From NCBI RefSeq assembly GCF_012275515.1, contig NZ_JAAZQL010000004.1, positions 372,001 to 436,000 of the forward strand: DNA of 64,000 bases. Direction: 5' to 3'. Shown here one piece after another: positions 17,450 to 26,551 of the stretch. Under the pieces are notes generated by a model. The model made no database searches, was not told where the DNA came from, and saw only the letters and a program-made list of their open reading frames with translations. This stretch comes from Novosphingobium sp. SG707. Its GTDB lineage: Bacteria; Pseudomonadota; Alphaproteobacteria; Sphingomonadales; Sphingomonadaceae. Each line of letters begins with the position of its first letter. Within the stretch, counting starts at the first letter, position 1. Both the position numbers and the translations under genes were made by a program.

Positions 17450-19087
17450 ATGGTCCTCTCTGCCTTTAACCTGCGCAGCCTGATGGGCTCGCCCCGTTTT
17501 GCGCGACTGATCATCGGCGTCTTTGTTCTGGCCCTTCTGCTGGCCATACTGACGCCGGTGTACAGCGATGAGATAGGCTGGCGGCTTCAGGAACGGGGCT
17601 GGCTGGACGGCGTGGACAAGCTCTATTCCGAGCAATGCGGGCCATCCACGCTGGCCCGGCCGCTGTGGTTCATGTGGCCGGTGCGATGGTATTCGGCGTT
17701 TTTCAACACGGGCTTTCCCGATCCCTTTTGGGTGCGTTTCTCGGGCGTGCTTTATGCGCTGGGCTGGACGGGGCTGTTCCTTGCCCTGATCCGGCGCATG
17801 GCGGCCGGCGCGGCGCAGCATCGCGCGGTGGTCGTCATCGCGCTGGGCCTGCTGGGACTCGGTACGCTTCCGCTGCAACTGGTGTGGAGCCGCCCTGAAC
17901 AGCCGATCCTGCTGGCCGCGCTGGCCGCGATGCTGGTGGCATGGGATGGGCGCCAGCGCATGTCATGGTGGCGTCCGGCGGCGATCATCCTGCTGGCCGG
18001 GATCGCGCTGTCCTATCATTTCAAGGCGCTGGTGCTGGTCCCGCTGTTCCTGGCCTGTATCGCGCCGCAGCGCAGCCCTGCCCTCTGGCGTCTGCTCTGG
18101 GCGGCGGCCCTGCTGGCGCTGGCTGCTGCCTCGGCCCAATATTGGTTCGCCCGGCTGTCATGCCCGGCCGATAGCATGCTGGCCGCACAGCACGCCCAAC
18201 AAAGCCTGCATTATGAGGGCAGCGTCGTGAAACTGGCGCTGCGCGCATTGGCCAATGACAATCTGCCCGCCTATGTCACGCTGGCCGCGCCCGATGTGAC
18301 GCCCATGTCGCATTGGCTGCCCTATCACCTCGTGACGAAACTGGAGCAGATCGCGTGGTCCGCCGCGATGATCGCCTTGTGGCTCATCGCCTTTCTGTTG
18401 GCTGCGGGCGCTCTGTGGCGCGTGGTGCGGGAGGGCGGGATATGGGCCATGCTTGATCTGCGGGTCGTCTTCGCGCTGCTGCTGTTCGGCATCGCATCGG
18501 CCTATGCCTCGGTGCAGATGGTGCGCAATTGCTATGAGGCCGCCTTCGTCCTGCCGCTGTTGGCGATGTCCTTTGCCTGCGCGCTTTGCGCCGGGCCAAG
18601 CAGGGAGCCGAACGGGGCACCGGGCGTGACGCCGCGCCTGCAAACCATGGCCGCCGTCACCGGCATCGCCATGCTGCTCAGCGTGGTGATGGTGGGCGCC
18701 ATCTATGGCCCCTCGTTGGTTCAGGCCACGCAGGCTGGCGGCTATCTGGCCGAGCAGCCGCTTTCCGTCCCCGTTTTCCACTATGACCGGGCCAGAGCGA
18801 CGATCCGCAAGGCTGCCGCGCTTTGCGGGATCGATCCCGACAATCATCGGCAACGGCTGCTGATCGATGACGCCACCTATTTCACCTTCATGCAGTCGCG
18901 CCTGCCCGATCATCACCTTTCGGTGCTCGACCCCCAATGGCGCGGCGCGGTCACCGATCCTCTGGCCTATCTGAAAAGTCAGGGCATGGATGGCGCGGTG
19001 GTCCATTGCCGTTTTCTCGACCAGGCCACGCGCCGACATGCGCGGGCGTCGGGCGAAGTCTGCTGCCTGTCGCGCGCCATGTTCTGA
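17450..19087 (+). CDS. Polytopic membrane protein, GT-C glycosyltransferase-like
   Basis: A 545-residue protein with roughly ten transmembrane segments. The first (LIIGVFVLALLLAIL) is followed by a periplasmic loop TPVYSDEIGWRLQERGW with an acidic pair in the position used by GT-C enzymes, then hydrophobic segments to about residue 440 and a soluble C-terminal domain (residues 450-545) containing several Cys. It follows the GT39-like gene by nine bases, forming a two-gene operon, and its stop abuts that of the opposing gene with no gap. Assignment rests on topology and the loop motif, not on a strong signature. Confidence 0.66.
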   Translation: MVLSAFNLRSLMGSPRFARLIIGVFVLALLLAILTPVYSDEIGWRLQERGWLDGVDKLYSEQCGPSTLARPLWFMWPVRWYSAFFNTGFPDPFWVRFSGVLYALGWTGLFLALIRRMAAGAAQHRAVVVIALGLLGLGTLPLQLVWSRPEQPILLAALAAMLVAWDGRQRMSWWRPAAIILLAGIALSYHFKALVLVPLFLACIAPQRSPALWRLLWAAALLALAAASAQYWFARLSCPADSMLAAQHAQQSLHYEGSVVKLALRALANDNLPAYVTLAAPDVTPMSHWLPYHLVTKLEQIAWSAAMIALWLIAFLLAAGALWRVVREGGIWAMLDLRVVFALLLFGIASAYASVQMVRNCYEAAFVLPLLAMSFACALCAGPSREPNGAPGVTPRLQTMAAVTGIAMLLSVVMVGAIYGPSLVQATQAGGYLAEQPLSVPVFHYDRARATIRKAAALCGIDPDNHRQRLLIDDATYFTFMQSRLPDHHLSVLDPQWRGAVTDPLAYLKSQGMDGAVVHCRFLDQATRRHARASGEVCCLSRAMF

Positions 19088-20476
19088 CTATCCGTTCGGG
19101 CGCACCTGCCCCTCGGCCCCGACAAGGCCCGCGCGGCCCATGACGAACAGGCAACCGGCCAGCAGCACCAGCGCCACGATCGGGCCATGCGTGTCATTCG
19201 TGCCCAAAGGCGACACGACCAGCCCGACAAGACCAAGCAGCGTCAGACGGCTATCCCCCGGCCGGGGCGGGCGCTGCGACAGATCCAGCATCAGGAAAAC
19301 CAGCAGGGGCACGATCCGCAGCAGGTGATAATAGGCCATCACCGGCAAGGTCAGCAGCGGTAAGGCGGTCAGGAAAAACAGCCATTCATGGCGATCCATC
19401 CCTCGCCTTGCGGCCTTGCGCGCGCCCAGCACCAGCGCGGCGACGCCGCCGGCCGAAAAGATCTTGCCGGTGATCTCATCCCATCCCGGCCCCATGCCCA
19501 GCGCCTTGCCCAGCAATCGGGGCAGGAACTGCAAGGACACGTTCCAGTCATTGCCCATGCTGCCCTGCGCATAGACACGGTGGTAAATCGCCAGACCCTT
19601 GAAAAAATGCTCGACCGTATAGACCGGATAGAGCGCATGGATGACCTGCAGGCTGAGCGCCGCGATCCCCACTGCGGCCAATCCGGGCGCAATCATCCGA
19701 ACCAGCTTGCGTCCGACCGGCGCCTCGCCCTGCAGCTCCAGCAGGACCAGAACAGCCGGTTCGGGCCGCAGGTTCAAGGCCAGCCCCAGCGCGATCCATC
19801 CCATCCAGCGCCACCGGTCCGCCCACAGTGTCAACAGATAGAAGAACACCAGAAGCATCGCAAAACCCGCGACATTCTCGCGGGTCAGCATCCAGATGGC
19901 AGGATAGGACAGGCAAAGCGCAAAACCGCAAAACCACGTGACCGGTCTGGGCGCATCGCACAGATGGGCAAATATCCGCATCACCGCCACGCCAAGCGCC
20001 ATATACGCGACCATGAACCCCAAAACCGCCGCCATCGGCCCGGCCGATGCCATCGTCATGGCCCCCAGGACAAAGATGATCGCCGTCAGCGGCGGGATAT
20101 GCAAAGTCGTGATCGTATGGGAATGGGGATCGTTGATATTGCGCAGCGAATCGTCCGCCGCGCCGAGATTGTTCAACAGATAGTCCTGAAACAGTTGCGG
20201 CCAATGGCTGTATTGCCCCTTGGCCATGACGTCCGTGAAGGCGAATTTGTAAGCGGTGGCCACCTTGGCGAAATCGGCGAACAGATCGGCCGGGTCAAAA
20301 AACATGCTCCACCGGCCCGGACCGCCAAAGGCATGATAAATATCATCGACAAGCGCCCGAACCGCCATGATCGCGATCAGCGCGGCAAAGGCTCGGGTGG
20401 GCTGGTAAAGGCGGTAATCGAAAACAAGCTGATTGAGTCGTGCAAGCGGCCGCTTAAGCCAAAGCGAATAGCCCAT
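19088..20476 (-). CDS. Polytopic membrane protein, possibly GT87/DUF2029-like
   Basis: A 462-residue integral membrane protein with about ten hydrophobic helices. The first periplasmic loop (DPADLFADFAKVATAYKFAFTDVMAKGQ) and the NDPHSHTITTLHIPPLTAIIF stretch resemble the polyprenol-phosphate mannosyltransferase-like DUF2029/GT87 group, but I cannot fix catalytic residues. It faces the preceding GT-C gene tail to tail with zero intervening bases, so neither has room for a terminator. The ATG at 20476 is preferred to the TTG just upstream. Confidence 0.58.
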   Translation of the reverse strand: MGYSLWLKRPLARLNQLVFDYRLYQPTRAFAALIAIMAVRALVDDIYHAFGGPGRWSMFFDPADLFADFAKVATAYKFAFTDVMAKGQYSHWPQLFQDYLLNNLGAADDSLRNINDPHSHTITTLHIPPLTAIIFVLGAMTMASAGPMAAVLGFMVAYMALGVAVMRIFAHLCDAPRPVTWFCGFALCLSYPAIWMLTRENVAGFAMLLVFFYLLTLWADRWRWMGWIALGLALNLRPEPAVLVLLELQGEAPVGRKLVRMIAPGLAAVGIAALSLQVIHALYPVYTVEHFFKGLAIYHRVYAQGSMGNDWNVSLQFLPRLLGKALGMGPGWDEITGKIFSAGGVAALVLGARKAARRGMDRHEWLFFLTALPLLTLPVMAYYHLLRIVPLLVFLMLDLSQRPPRPGDSRLTLLGLVGLVVSPLGTNDTHGPIVALVLLAGCLFVMGRAGLVGAEGQVRPNG

Positions 20477-20566
20477 CAAAATAATATGTCCCGGACAAAT
20501 GATTCATGCCTTCCCCACCGGCCCGTCATGGCACAGGCCAGTGGGAATGAAAGCAAAATCGCCCGC

Positions 20567-20642
20567 CCGGGGCAGGCCCAAAGGCATTAATGGGGCGCCT
20601 GCCCCGGATAGGACACAACCCGCTTCGAAGCGAAGCGGGTTG
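20567..20642 (-). repeat. Two nested hairpins downstream of topA; possible relative of the intergenic repeat
   Basis: On the minus strand, a 12-bp perfect stem (20616-20627/20631-20642) lies about 30 bases after the topA stop. It is followed by an 11-bp inverted repeat (20567-20577/20597-20607). Within the latter, a short GGGGC-GCCCC hairpin is followed by ATTAATG, resembling the CCCATTAATG that follows the hairpin after hemA. The first stem may act as a factor-dependent terminator; no T-run is present. Confidence 0.55.
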
Positions 20643-20672
20643 CGCGAGGATCGGGTTTTGGGACCACCAAAA

Positions 20673-23300
20673 TCACCCCTTTGCGGCGGCGGCCTCTTTC
20701 GCAGGAGCCTTTTTCGCCGCCGGTTTCTTGGCGGCGGGTTTCTTGGCTGCCGCTTCGCCATCGTCCTTCTTGGCCGCTTCCTTTTTCGGAGCGGCCTTCT
20801 TGGGCGCGGGTTTTTTCGCGGGCGCCTTCTTCTTGCCCTTGGTGCTCGGCCCCTTGGCCGCCTTTTCATCGATCAGCGCGATCGCCTGTTCGAGCGTCAG
20901 CTTGTCCTGCTCGACCGCCTTGGGCAGCGTGGCATTGGTCGTGCCATCGGTGACATAGGCGCCGTAACGGCCCGCCAGCAGCTTGATCTCTCCCCCGGTG
21001 GTGGGATGGGCGCCAAACACCTTGAGCGGCTCGGCAGGGGCATTGCGGCTGCGCCCGCCGCCCGCCGCCGCCTCGGCCAGCTTGGTCACGGCAAGGTTCA
21101 TGCCCGTTTCAAACACCTCGGACGTGCTGCGCAACCGGGCATATTTGCCGCTATGCGCCAGATAGGGGCCATAGCGGCCGATGCTGGCGGTGATCGGCTC
21201 GCCGCTTTCGGGATGCGGCCCGATGGTGCGCGGCAAGGACAGCAGCTTGACCGCCCAGTCCAGCGTCATCTCGCCAATGTCCTTGGGGATCGAGGCCATC
21301 TTGCGCGTGTCGCCCTCGCCCATCTGGATATAGGGGCCAAAGCGGCCCGCCTTGCGCATGATGGGTTCGCCGGTCTCCGGGTGCTTGCCCAGTTCGCCTT
21401 CCTCGCCCGCATCCGCGCTGCCGCCGGGCTGGGCGAATTTGCGGGTGAACTTGCATTCGGGATAGTTTGAGCAGGCAACAAATGCGCCATACTTGCCGCC
21501 GCGCAAGGACAAACGCCCCGCCTTGCATTGCGGGCATTTGCGCGGGTCGGTCCCATCCTCACGCGGGGGGAAGAGGTAATCGGAGAGGAATTCATCCAGC
21601 GCCTCGGTCACTTCCGAGGGCTTCTTCTCCATCACCTCGTCGGACTTGGGCTTGAAATCCTTCCAGAATTCTTCAAGCACCGCGCGCCACTGCGCCCGCC
21701 CGCCCGACACATCGTCCAGCTCGTCCTCCATGCCCGCCGTGAAGTCATAGGCGACATAGCGGTCAAAGAAACGTTCGAGGAAGGAAGTGAGCAGACGGCC
21801 CGTTTCCTCGGCAAAGAAGCGGTTCTTTTCGGTGCGCACATAGGCGCGGTCCTTCAAGACCTGAAGCGTGGCCGCATAGGTCGAGGGGCGCCCGATGCCC
21901 AGCTCTTCCAGCCGCTTGACCAGCGACGCTTCGGAATAGCGCGGCGGGGGCTGGGTGAAATGCTGGGTGGCCTCCACGCCCTGCTTCATGGGCATGTCGC
22001 CCTTGTTCATCAGGGGCAGCAGGTTTGCATCGTCATCATCGTCGGTCTTGTTGTCGCGGCTTTCATCATAGACCGCCATGAAGCCGGGGAACTTGACCAC
22101 CTGACCCGTCGCGCGCAGTTCATGGCTCCCGGTGCCGTCGCGCATGGTCACCGTGGTGCGCTCCAGCGCGGCGGAGGCCATCTGGCTGGCCAAAGCGCGC
22201 TTCCAGATCAGGTCATACAGGCGCGCCTCGTCGCCGCTGCCGTAATGGTCGCGGCCAAATTCGGTCGGGCGGATGGCCTCGTGAGCCTCCTGCGCGTTCT
22301 TGGCCTTGGTTTCATAATGGCGCGGCTTTTCGGGGCAGTAATGGCCGGAAAAACGCTCGGTAATCTCGCGGCGGGCGGCGGAAATGGCGCTGGGGTCCAT
22401 CTGCACGCCATCGGTACGCATATAGGTGATCGCGCCTGCCTCATACAGCGTCTGGGCCACGCGCATCGTGTGGCTGGCCGAAAAGCCCAGCTTGCGCGCG
22501 GCTTCCTGCTGCAGCGTCGACGTGGTGAAAGGCGGATAGGGATTGCGGCGGACCGGCTTCGTCTCCACCTCCTCCACGCGGAAGGCGCCAGCCTCGACCG
22601 CCGCCTTGGCGCGATCGGCAATGCCCGCATCGCCAAGGCTCAGCTTCTCCAGCTTCTTGCCTTCAAACTTGACCAGACGCGCCGGGAATTGCGAACCATC
22701 GTGCATCATACGCGCGATGACCTGCCAATATTCCTCGGGCTTGAAGACCTCGATCTCACGCTCACGCTGAACGATCAGACGCAGCGCCACCGACTGCACG
22801 CGGCCCGCCGATTTCGCGCCGGGCAATTTGCGCCACAAGACCGGCGAAAGCGTGAAGCCGAACAGATAGTCGAGCGCCCGCCGCGCCAGATAGGCATCGA
22901 TCAGATCCTGATCCAGCTCACGCGGGTGCTTCATCGCCGTGGTCACGGCATCCTTGGTGATCGCGTTAAACGTGACGCGCTCGACCTCCTTGGGCAGCGC
23001 CCGCCGCTTGGCCAGCAATTCCTTCACATGCCACGAAATCGCCTCACCCTCGCGATCAGGGTCAGTCGCCAGGATCAGTCGGTCGGCCTGCTTGGCAAGG
23101 TCGGCAATCTCGCGCACACGGGCCTGTTTGTCGCCATACAGCTCCCAATCCATCGCGAAATCTTCATCGGGCCGCACCGATCCATCCTTGGGCGGCAGGT
23201 CGCGCACGTGGCCATAGCTGGCCAGCACCCGATAATCCTTGCCGAGATATTTCTCGATGGTCTTCGCCTTGGCCGGGGATTCGACAATAACAAGCTGCAT
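20673..23300 (-). CDS. topA: DNA topoisomerase I
   Basis: Type IA topoisomerase that relaxes negative supercoils. The 875-residue protein begins with the Toprim domain (MQLVIVESPAKAKTIEKYLG, later ATDPDREGEAISWH), has the catalytic tyrosine in AITYMRTDGVQM, a C4 zinc ribbon (CPQCKAGRLSLRGGKYGAFVACSNYPEC region) and repeated degenerate topoisomerase C-terminal units (TGEPIMRKAGRFGPYIQMG and relatives). The last 65 residues are a Lys/Ala/Pro-rich tail (AKKPAAKK-type repeats) resembling histone H1, common in alphaproteobacterial TopA. dprA and plsY lie upstream on the same strand, separated by 302 bases. Confidence 0.97.
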   Translation of the reverse strand: MQLVIVESPAKAKTIEKYLGKDYRVLASYGHVRDLPPKDGSVRPDEDFAMDWELYGDKQARVREIADLAKQADRLILATDPDREGEAISWHVKELLAKRRALPKEVERVTFNAITKDAVTTAMKHPRELDQDLIDAYLARRALDYLFGFTLSPVLWRKLPGAKSAGRVQSVALRLIVQREREIEVFKPEEYWQVIARMMHDGSQFPARLVKFEGKKLEKLSLGDAGIADRAKAAVEAGAFRVEEVETKPVRRNPYPPFTTSTLQQEAARKLGFSASHTMRVAQTLYEAGAITYMRTDGVQMDPSAISAARREITERFSGHYCPEKPRHYETKAKNAQEAHEAIRPTEFGRDHYGSGDEARLYDLIWKRALASQMASAALERTTVTMRDGTGSHELRATGQVVKFPGFMAVYDESRDNKTDDDDDANLLPLMNKGDMPMKQGVEATQHFTQPPPRYSEASLVKRLEELGIGRPSTYAATLQVLKDRAYVRTEKNRFFAEETGRLLTSFLERFFDRYVAYDFTAGMEDELDDVSGGRAQWRAVLEEFWKDFKPKSDEVMEKKPSEVTEALDEFLSDYLFPPREDGTDPRKCPQCKAGRLSLRGGKYGAFVACSNYPECKFTRKFAQPGGSADAGEEGELGKHPETGEPIMRKAGRFGPYIQMGEGDTRKMASIPKDIGEMTLDWAVKLLSLPRTIGPHPESGEPITASIGRYGPYLAHSGKYARLRSTSEVFETGMNLAVTKLAEAAAGGGRSRNAPAEPLKVFGAHPTTGGEIKLLAGRYGAYVTDGTTNATLPKAVEQDKLTLEQAIALIDEKAAKGPSTKGKKKAPAKKPAPKKAAPKKEAAKKDDGEAAAKKPAAKKPAAKKAPAKEAAAAKG

Positions 23301-23602
23301 GGTTTCTCTTGTACTATCTGCAATGGCCGCAGGGCCGACGATCCGGCCATGCCCCCAATTGAAAGACTTGTGAAGCCCGGTTGCCCCTTTGACCGCCGGG
23401 GCCTCACGTATACGCGCGAGGGTGGCGGGAGCGGTGGGCCTTCGTCAAGAGGGCGTGAGGCGCCTCCATTTCCATGGCATTTTGACAGGCATAAGACACA
23501 GGCGGGTTCGTTTCGGAACTATCGCAACTTTACCCGCGCGGCGCCTGCCCCGAAAATCCACGCGCTTTTACGGAGCGCGCGATGAGACCACTTAATCCCC
23601 GA
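23301..23602. other. 302-base gap between dprA and topA
   Basis: No gene, tRNA or strong hairpin seen. It probably holds the topA promoter and leader, but I cannot place -35 and -10 boxes with confidence. Confidence 0.5.
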
Positions 23603-24829
23603 TCACAGGATGCGGCTGACCCGGCCCCCGGCATGGCGCTGGATCACCCCGGCCAATTCCAGTTCGATCAGCACCATCTGCACACCCCCGGCGCTCAGGC
23701 CCGACTGGCGCACGATCTCGTCCACGCCCACCGGGGCCAGGCCCAGCAGCGCGGCAATCCGGTCATTGGCATCGGCGCTGCCATCCGCGTCTTCTGGCGC
23801 CTCCTGCGCCTCTTCAAAATGGCTCTCGCCGCCAAAGCCGGCCAGCGGGCCGTGATCCTCTTCATGAAAATGCGAACGCGGCACGCCGTCGAAACTGGCG
23901 ATCAGCTCGATAATGTCCTCGGCGCGCTGGATCAGGATGGCGCCGTCGCGGATCATTTCGTTGCAGCCATGGCTGCGCGGGTCAAGCGGGGAGCCGGGAA
24001 CCGCCATCACCTCGCGCCCGTAATCGCCCGCCAGCCGCGCGGTTATCAGCGAACCGGACTTGAGCGCGGCCTCGACCACCACGGTGCCCGCGGCGATCCC
24101 GGCGATGATGCGGTTGCGCGCCGGGAAATGACGCTGCGTTGGCTCGACGCCGGGCGGCGCCTCGGTCAGGAGCAGGCCCTCCTCGGCAATGCGCGATTGC
24201 AGCGCGGCATGGTCGGGTGGATACGCGATGTCGATGCCGCCGGCGATGACGGCAATCGTGCCGGCGTTGGTGTAAGCCTCTCCCCGACCCGCTAGCGCGC
24301 CTTCATGGGCGGCCGCATCAATGCCGCGCGCCAGCCCCGACACCACCGGATAGCCCGCCTCGGCCAGCCCGCCCGCGATTTCGCGCGCCAGCCGCATCGC
24401 CCCCGCGCTGGCATTGCGCGCGCCCACCATGGCCACCGGCGCGGCCCGCGACAGATCCGCCCGCCCGCGCGCGATCAGCAAAGGCGGAGCCGAATCGACC
24501 TGACGCAGCAAGGGGGGATAATCGGGCGAATCATGAAAGATATAGCGCGCACCGGCGGCGCGGACGGCCTTGATCTCGGCCTCGACCACGCCGGGATCCA
24601 CCGCGCGATAGGGCTGACGCCCCTTGCCGCTGGCGCGCCCGTCGCCCCGCGCGGCCAGATCGGGCAAAGCGTCGAGCGCCCGGCGCGCATCGCCAAACCG
24701 GCGCAGCAACTGCCCAAAGGTCACCGGCCCAATGTTGGGCGAGCGGATCAGGCGTATCCGCGCCAGCCCCTCCTCGCGCGTCAGGGTGAAGCCCGTGCCG
24801 GACTGCGCCTCCTCGCCCGTTTCACTCAT
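23603..24829 (-). CDS. dprA: DNA-processing protein DprA
   Basis: Loads RecA on incoming single-stranded DNA during natural transformation. The 408-residue protein has an N-terminal helix-hairpin-helix-like region, the Rossmann-type core (VAMVGARNASAGAMRLAREIAGGLAEAGYPVVSGLARGIDAAAHEGAL is the diagnostic region; I note VGARN and SGLARGIDAAAH), the PGVEPTQRHFPARNRIIAG block and a C-terminal winged-helix domain (about residues 340-408). Its ATG overlaps the plsY stop (ATGA). The presence of dprA is common in non-competent species too, so competence is not implied. Confidence 0.95.
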   Translation of the reverse strand: MSETGEEAQSGTGFTLTREEGLARIRLIRSPNIGPVTFGQLLRRFGDARRALDALPDLAARGDGRASGKGRQPYRAVDPGVVEAEIKAVRAAGARYIFHDSPDYPPLLRQVDSAPPLLIARGRADLSRAAPVAMVGARNASAGAMRLAREIAGGLAEAGYPVVSGLARGIDAAAHEGALAGRGEAYTNAGTIAVIAGGIDIAYPPDHAALQSRIAEEGLLLTEAPPGVEPTQRHFPARNRIIAGIAAGTVVVEAALKSGSLITARLAGDYGREVMAVPGSPLDPRSHGCNEMIRDGAILIQRAEDIIELIASFDGVPRSHFHEEDHGPLAGFGGESHFEEAQEAPEDADGSADANDRIAALLGLAPVGVDEIVRQSGLSAGGVQMVLIELELAGVIQRHAGGRVSRIL

Positions 24830-25443
24830 CCCTTTTTCGCGCCCACTTTCGGCTCGGTTCCGGCGCGCAGGCGGGCGATATTCTCACGATGCTGATACAG
24901 CACCAGCGCGGCCAACGCGGCCAGCACCGGCACCATCGCCGTATGGCCCAGCGCCAATGCGCCGATCGGCGCGGCCAGCGCGGCGCTCATCCCGCCCACG
25001 CTGGAAATGCGCGAGAGCCGGAACATGCCCACCCATGCCAGCAGGCACAGCAGCCCGACCGGCCATGCCAGCCCCAACGCCACGCCCAGCATAGTGGCCA
25101 CGCCCTTGCCGCCCTTGAACTTCAGCCAGACCGGGAAGCAATGGCCCACCATCGCCCCGGCCCCGCCCGCCAGCGCCAGCCATGTCGCCCCCGCGGCCCC
25201 ATCGGCAAATTGCCCGGCAGGCAGCATGCCCGCGATCAGCACCGCCGCCGCCCCCTTGCCGCCATCGAGCAGGAGCGTGGCCGCCGCCAGACCTTTACGC
25301 CCGGTGCGCAGCACATTGGTCGCCCCGATATTGCCCGAACCGATCGAGCGCAGATCGCCCGCGCCAAAGGCCCGCGTCAACAGCAGGCCAAAAGGCACCG
25401 AACCCAGCGCATAACCCAGCACCGAGGCCACCATCAAAGACAT
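24826..25443 (-). CDS. plsY: Glycerol-3-phosphate acyltransferase PlsY
   Basis: Membrane enzyme acylating glycerol 3-phosphate from acyl-phosphate, the first step of phospholipid synthesis. The 205-residue protein has five hydrophobic segments and all three family motifs: GSVPFG near the N-terminus, GSGNIGATNVLR, and KFKGGKGVATMLG. The ATG at 25443 is eight bases from an AAGGG site; the in-frame GTG at 25452 overlaps that site and is rejected. It is coupled to dprA by a four-base overlap. Confidence 0.94.
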   Translation of the reverse strand: MSLMVASVLGYALGSVPFGLLLTRAFGAGDLRSIGSGNIGATNVLRTGRKGLAAATLLLDGGKGAAAVLIAGMLPAGQFADGAAGATWLALAGGAGAMVGHCFPVWLKFKGGKGVATMLGVALGLAWPVGLLCLLAWVGMFRLSRISSVGGMSAALAAPIGALALGHTAMVPVLAALAALVLYQHRENIARLRAGTEPKVGAKKG

Positions 25444-25575
25444 TGCATTCACCCTTTTTAGCGCCCCATGCTTTAACCAGAAGGCGCGTTCACCCCTCCT
25501 TTAGTCGCAGCGGCGATTTTGTCGAACCCCCTTCTCTTTCCTTTTTGCCGCAATCGCTCGTAAAGAGGGGCTGAC

Positions 25576-26391
25576 ATGGCCCCGACTCCCGACGAACTGA
25601 TCGCCCCTTCCGCCCCCATCCTGCTCTTCGATTCAGGCGTCGGCGGATTGACCGTGCTGGACGCGCTGCGCCGCCATTTGCCCGATGCCCCGGTCATCTA
25701 TGTCGCGGACAATGCCGGGCTGCCCTATGGCACCAAAACCGAGGCGCAGATCGCCGCGCGGGTGTCGGGCCTGCTGGGGCGGATGACCGAGCGTTTGCGC
25801 CCCCGCCTGGTCTGCATCGCCTGTAATACGGCCAGCACGATCGCGCTGGCCAGCGTGCGCGAGGTGCTGGAGGTGCCGATTGTGGGCACGGTGCCCGCGA
25901 TCAAGCCTGCCGCCGCGATGACGCAGACCGGCGTGATCGGATTGCTGGGCACGCAGGCGACGATCCGTCAGGCCTATGTGGATCGACTGGAGCATGAATT
26001 TGCCGCCGATAAACGCCTTTTGCGCCATGGTGCGCCCGAACTGGTCGAGGCGGCGGAAGCAAAATTGCGGGGGCTGCCGGTCGATTCCCGGTTGATTGCG
26101 CGCGCGGTTGCAGGCCTGCGCGATCAGCCGGAAGGGGATCGCATCGACACGGTGGTGCTGGCCTGCACCCATTTCCCGCTGTTGGCGCAGGAATTGGGCG
26201 AGGCATTTGGTCCGGGCGTGCGCTTTATCGACGGGGCCGACGGCATCGCGCGCCGCATCGCCTTTTTGACGCAAGGTCAGGAGTTTAAACGCAATGCCGA
26301 AGACCTTGCCCTGTTCACCAGTGGGGATGGGATCGCCGGGCTGGAGCCTGCGTTGAACCAGCGCGGATTGACGCGCATCGGCTTGTTCTGA
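25576..26391 (+). CDS. murI: Glutamate racemase
   Basis: Makes D-glutamate for peptidoglycan. The 271-residue protein starts the fold with [11 protein letters not shown], and has both catalytic cysteines in ACNTAS and LACTHFPLL, plus the substrate-binding [11 protein letters not shown] segment. An AGAGGGG sequence precedes the ATG. It is transcribed alone, divergent from plsY with a 132-base gap, and is followed by the hemA leader. Confidence 0.95.
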   Translation: MAPTPDELIAPSAPILLFDSGVGGLTVLDALRRHLPDAPVIYVADNAGLPYGTKTEAQIAARVSGLLGRMTERLRPRLVCIACNTASTIALASVREVLEVPIVGTVPAIKPAAAMTQTGVIGLLGTQATIRQAYVDRLEHEFAADKRLLRHGAPELVEAAEAKLRGLPVDSRLIARAVAGLRDQPEGDRIDTVVLACTHFPLLAQELGEAFGPGVRFIDGADGIARRIAFLTQGQEFKRNAEDLALFTSGDGIAGLEPALNQRGLTRIGLF

Positions 26392-26458
26392 TCCCCTTAA
26401 TGGTCGCCATGCGATAAAGACAAATACTACTTTTGGACAGAATGCCCTATCTCACTGT

Positions 26459-26472
26459 TTGACTCTGGTCAT
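26459..26472. promoter_or_regulatory. Candidate FNR/FixK-type box upstream of hemA
   Basis: TTGAC-TCTG-GTCAT matches nine of ten half-site positions of the TTGAC-N4-GTCAA form recognised by Crp/Fnr-family regulators in alphaproteobacteria. It lies 80 bases before the hemA GTG. Oxygen control of hemA by FNR homologues is known in other alphaproteobacteria; here it is a prediction from one site. Confidence 0.5.
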
Positions 26473-26551
26473 TTTATGCATCCCCTCATATGTTCTAACG
26501 GGGGAGAGCCGGAAAGCCGGATCCATACGGTGCCGTTCAGGATTAGAGCCA

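Noticed and set aside
15596..17878. 760-codon open frame on the minus strand
   Set aside because: Antisense to the GT39-like gene; composition (His/Arg/Gln) is that of a shadow, while the plus-strand frame has transmembrane helices and family motifs.
20673..20870. Repeat array in the 3' end of topA
   Set aside because: The repetitive DNA encodes the Lys/Ala/Pro tail of topoisomerase I; it is a protein feature, not a CRISPR or mobile repeat.
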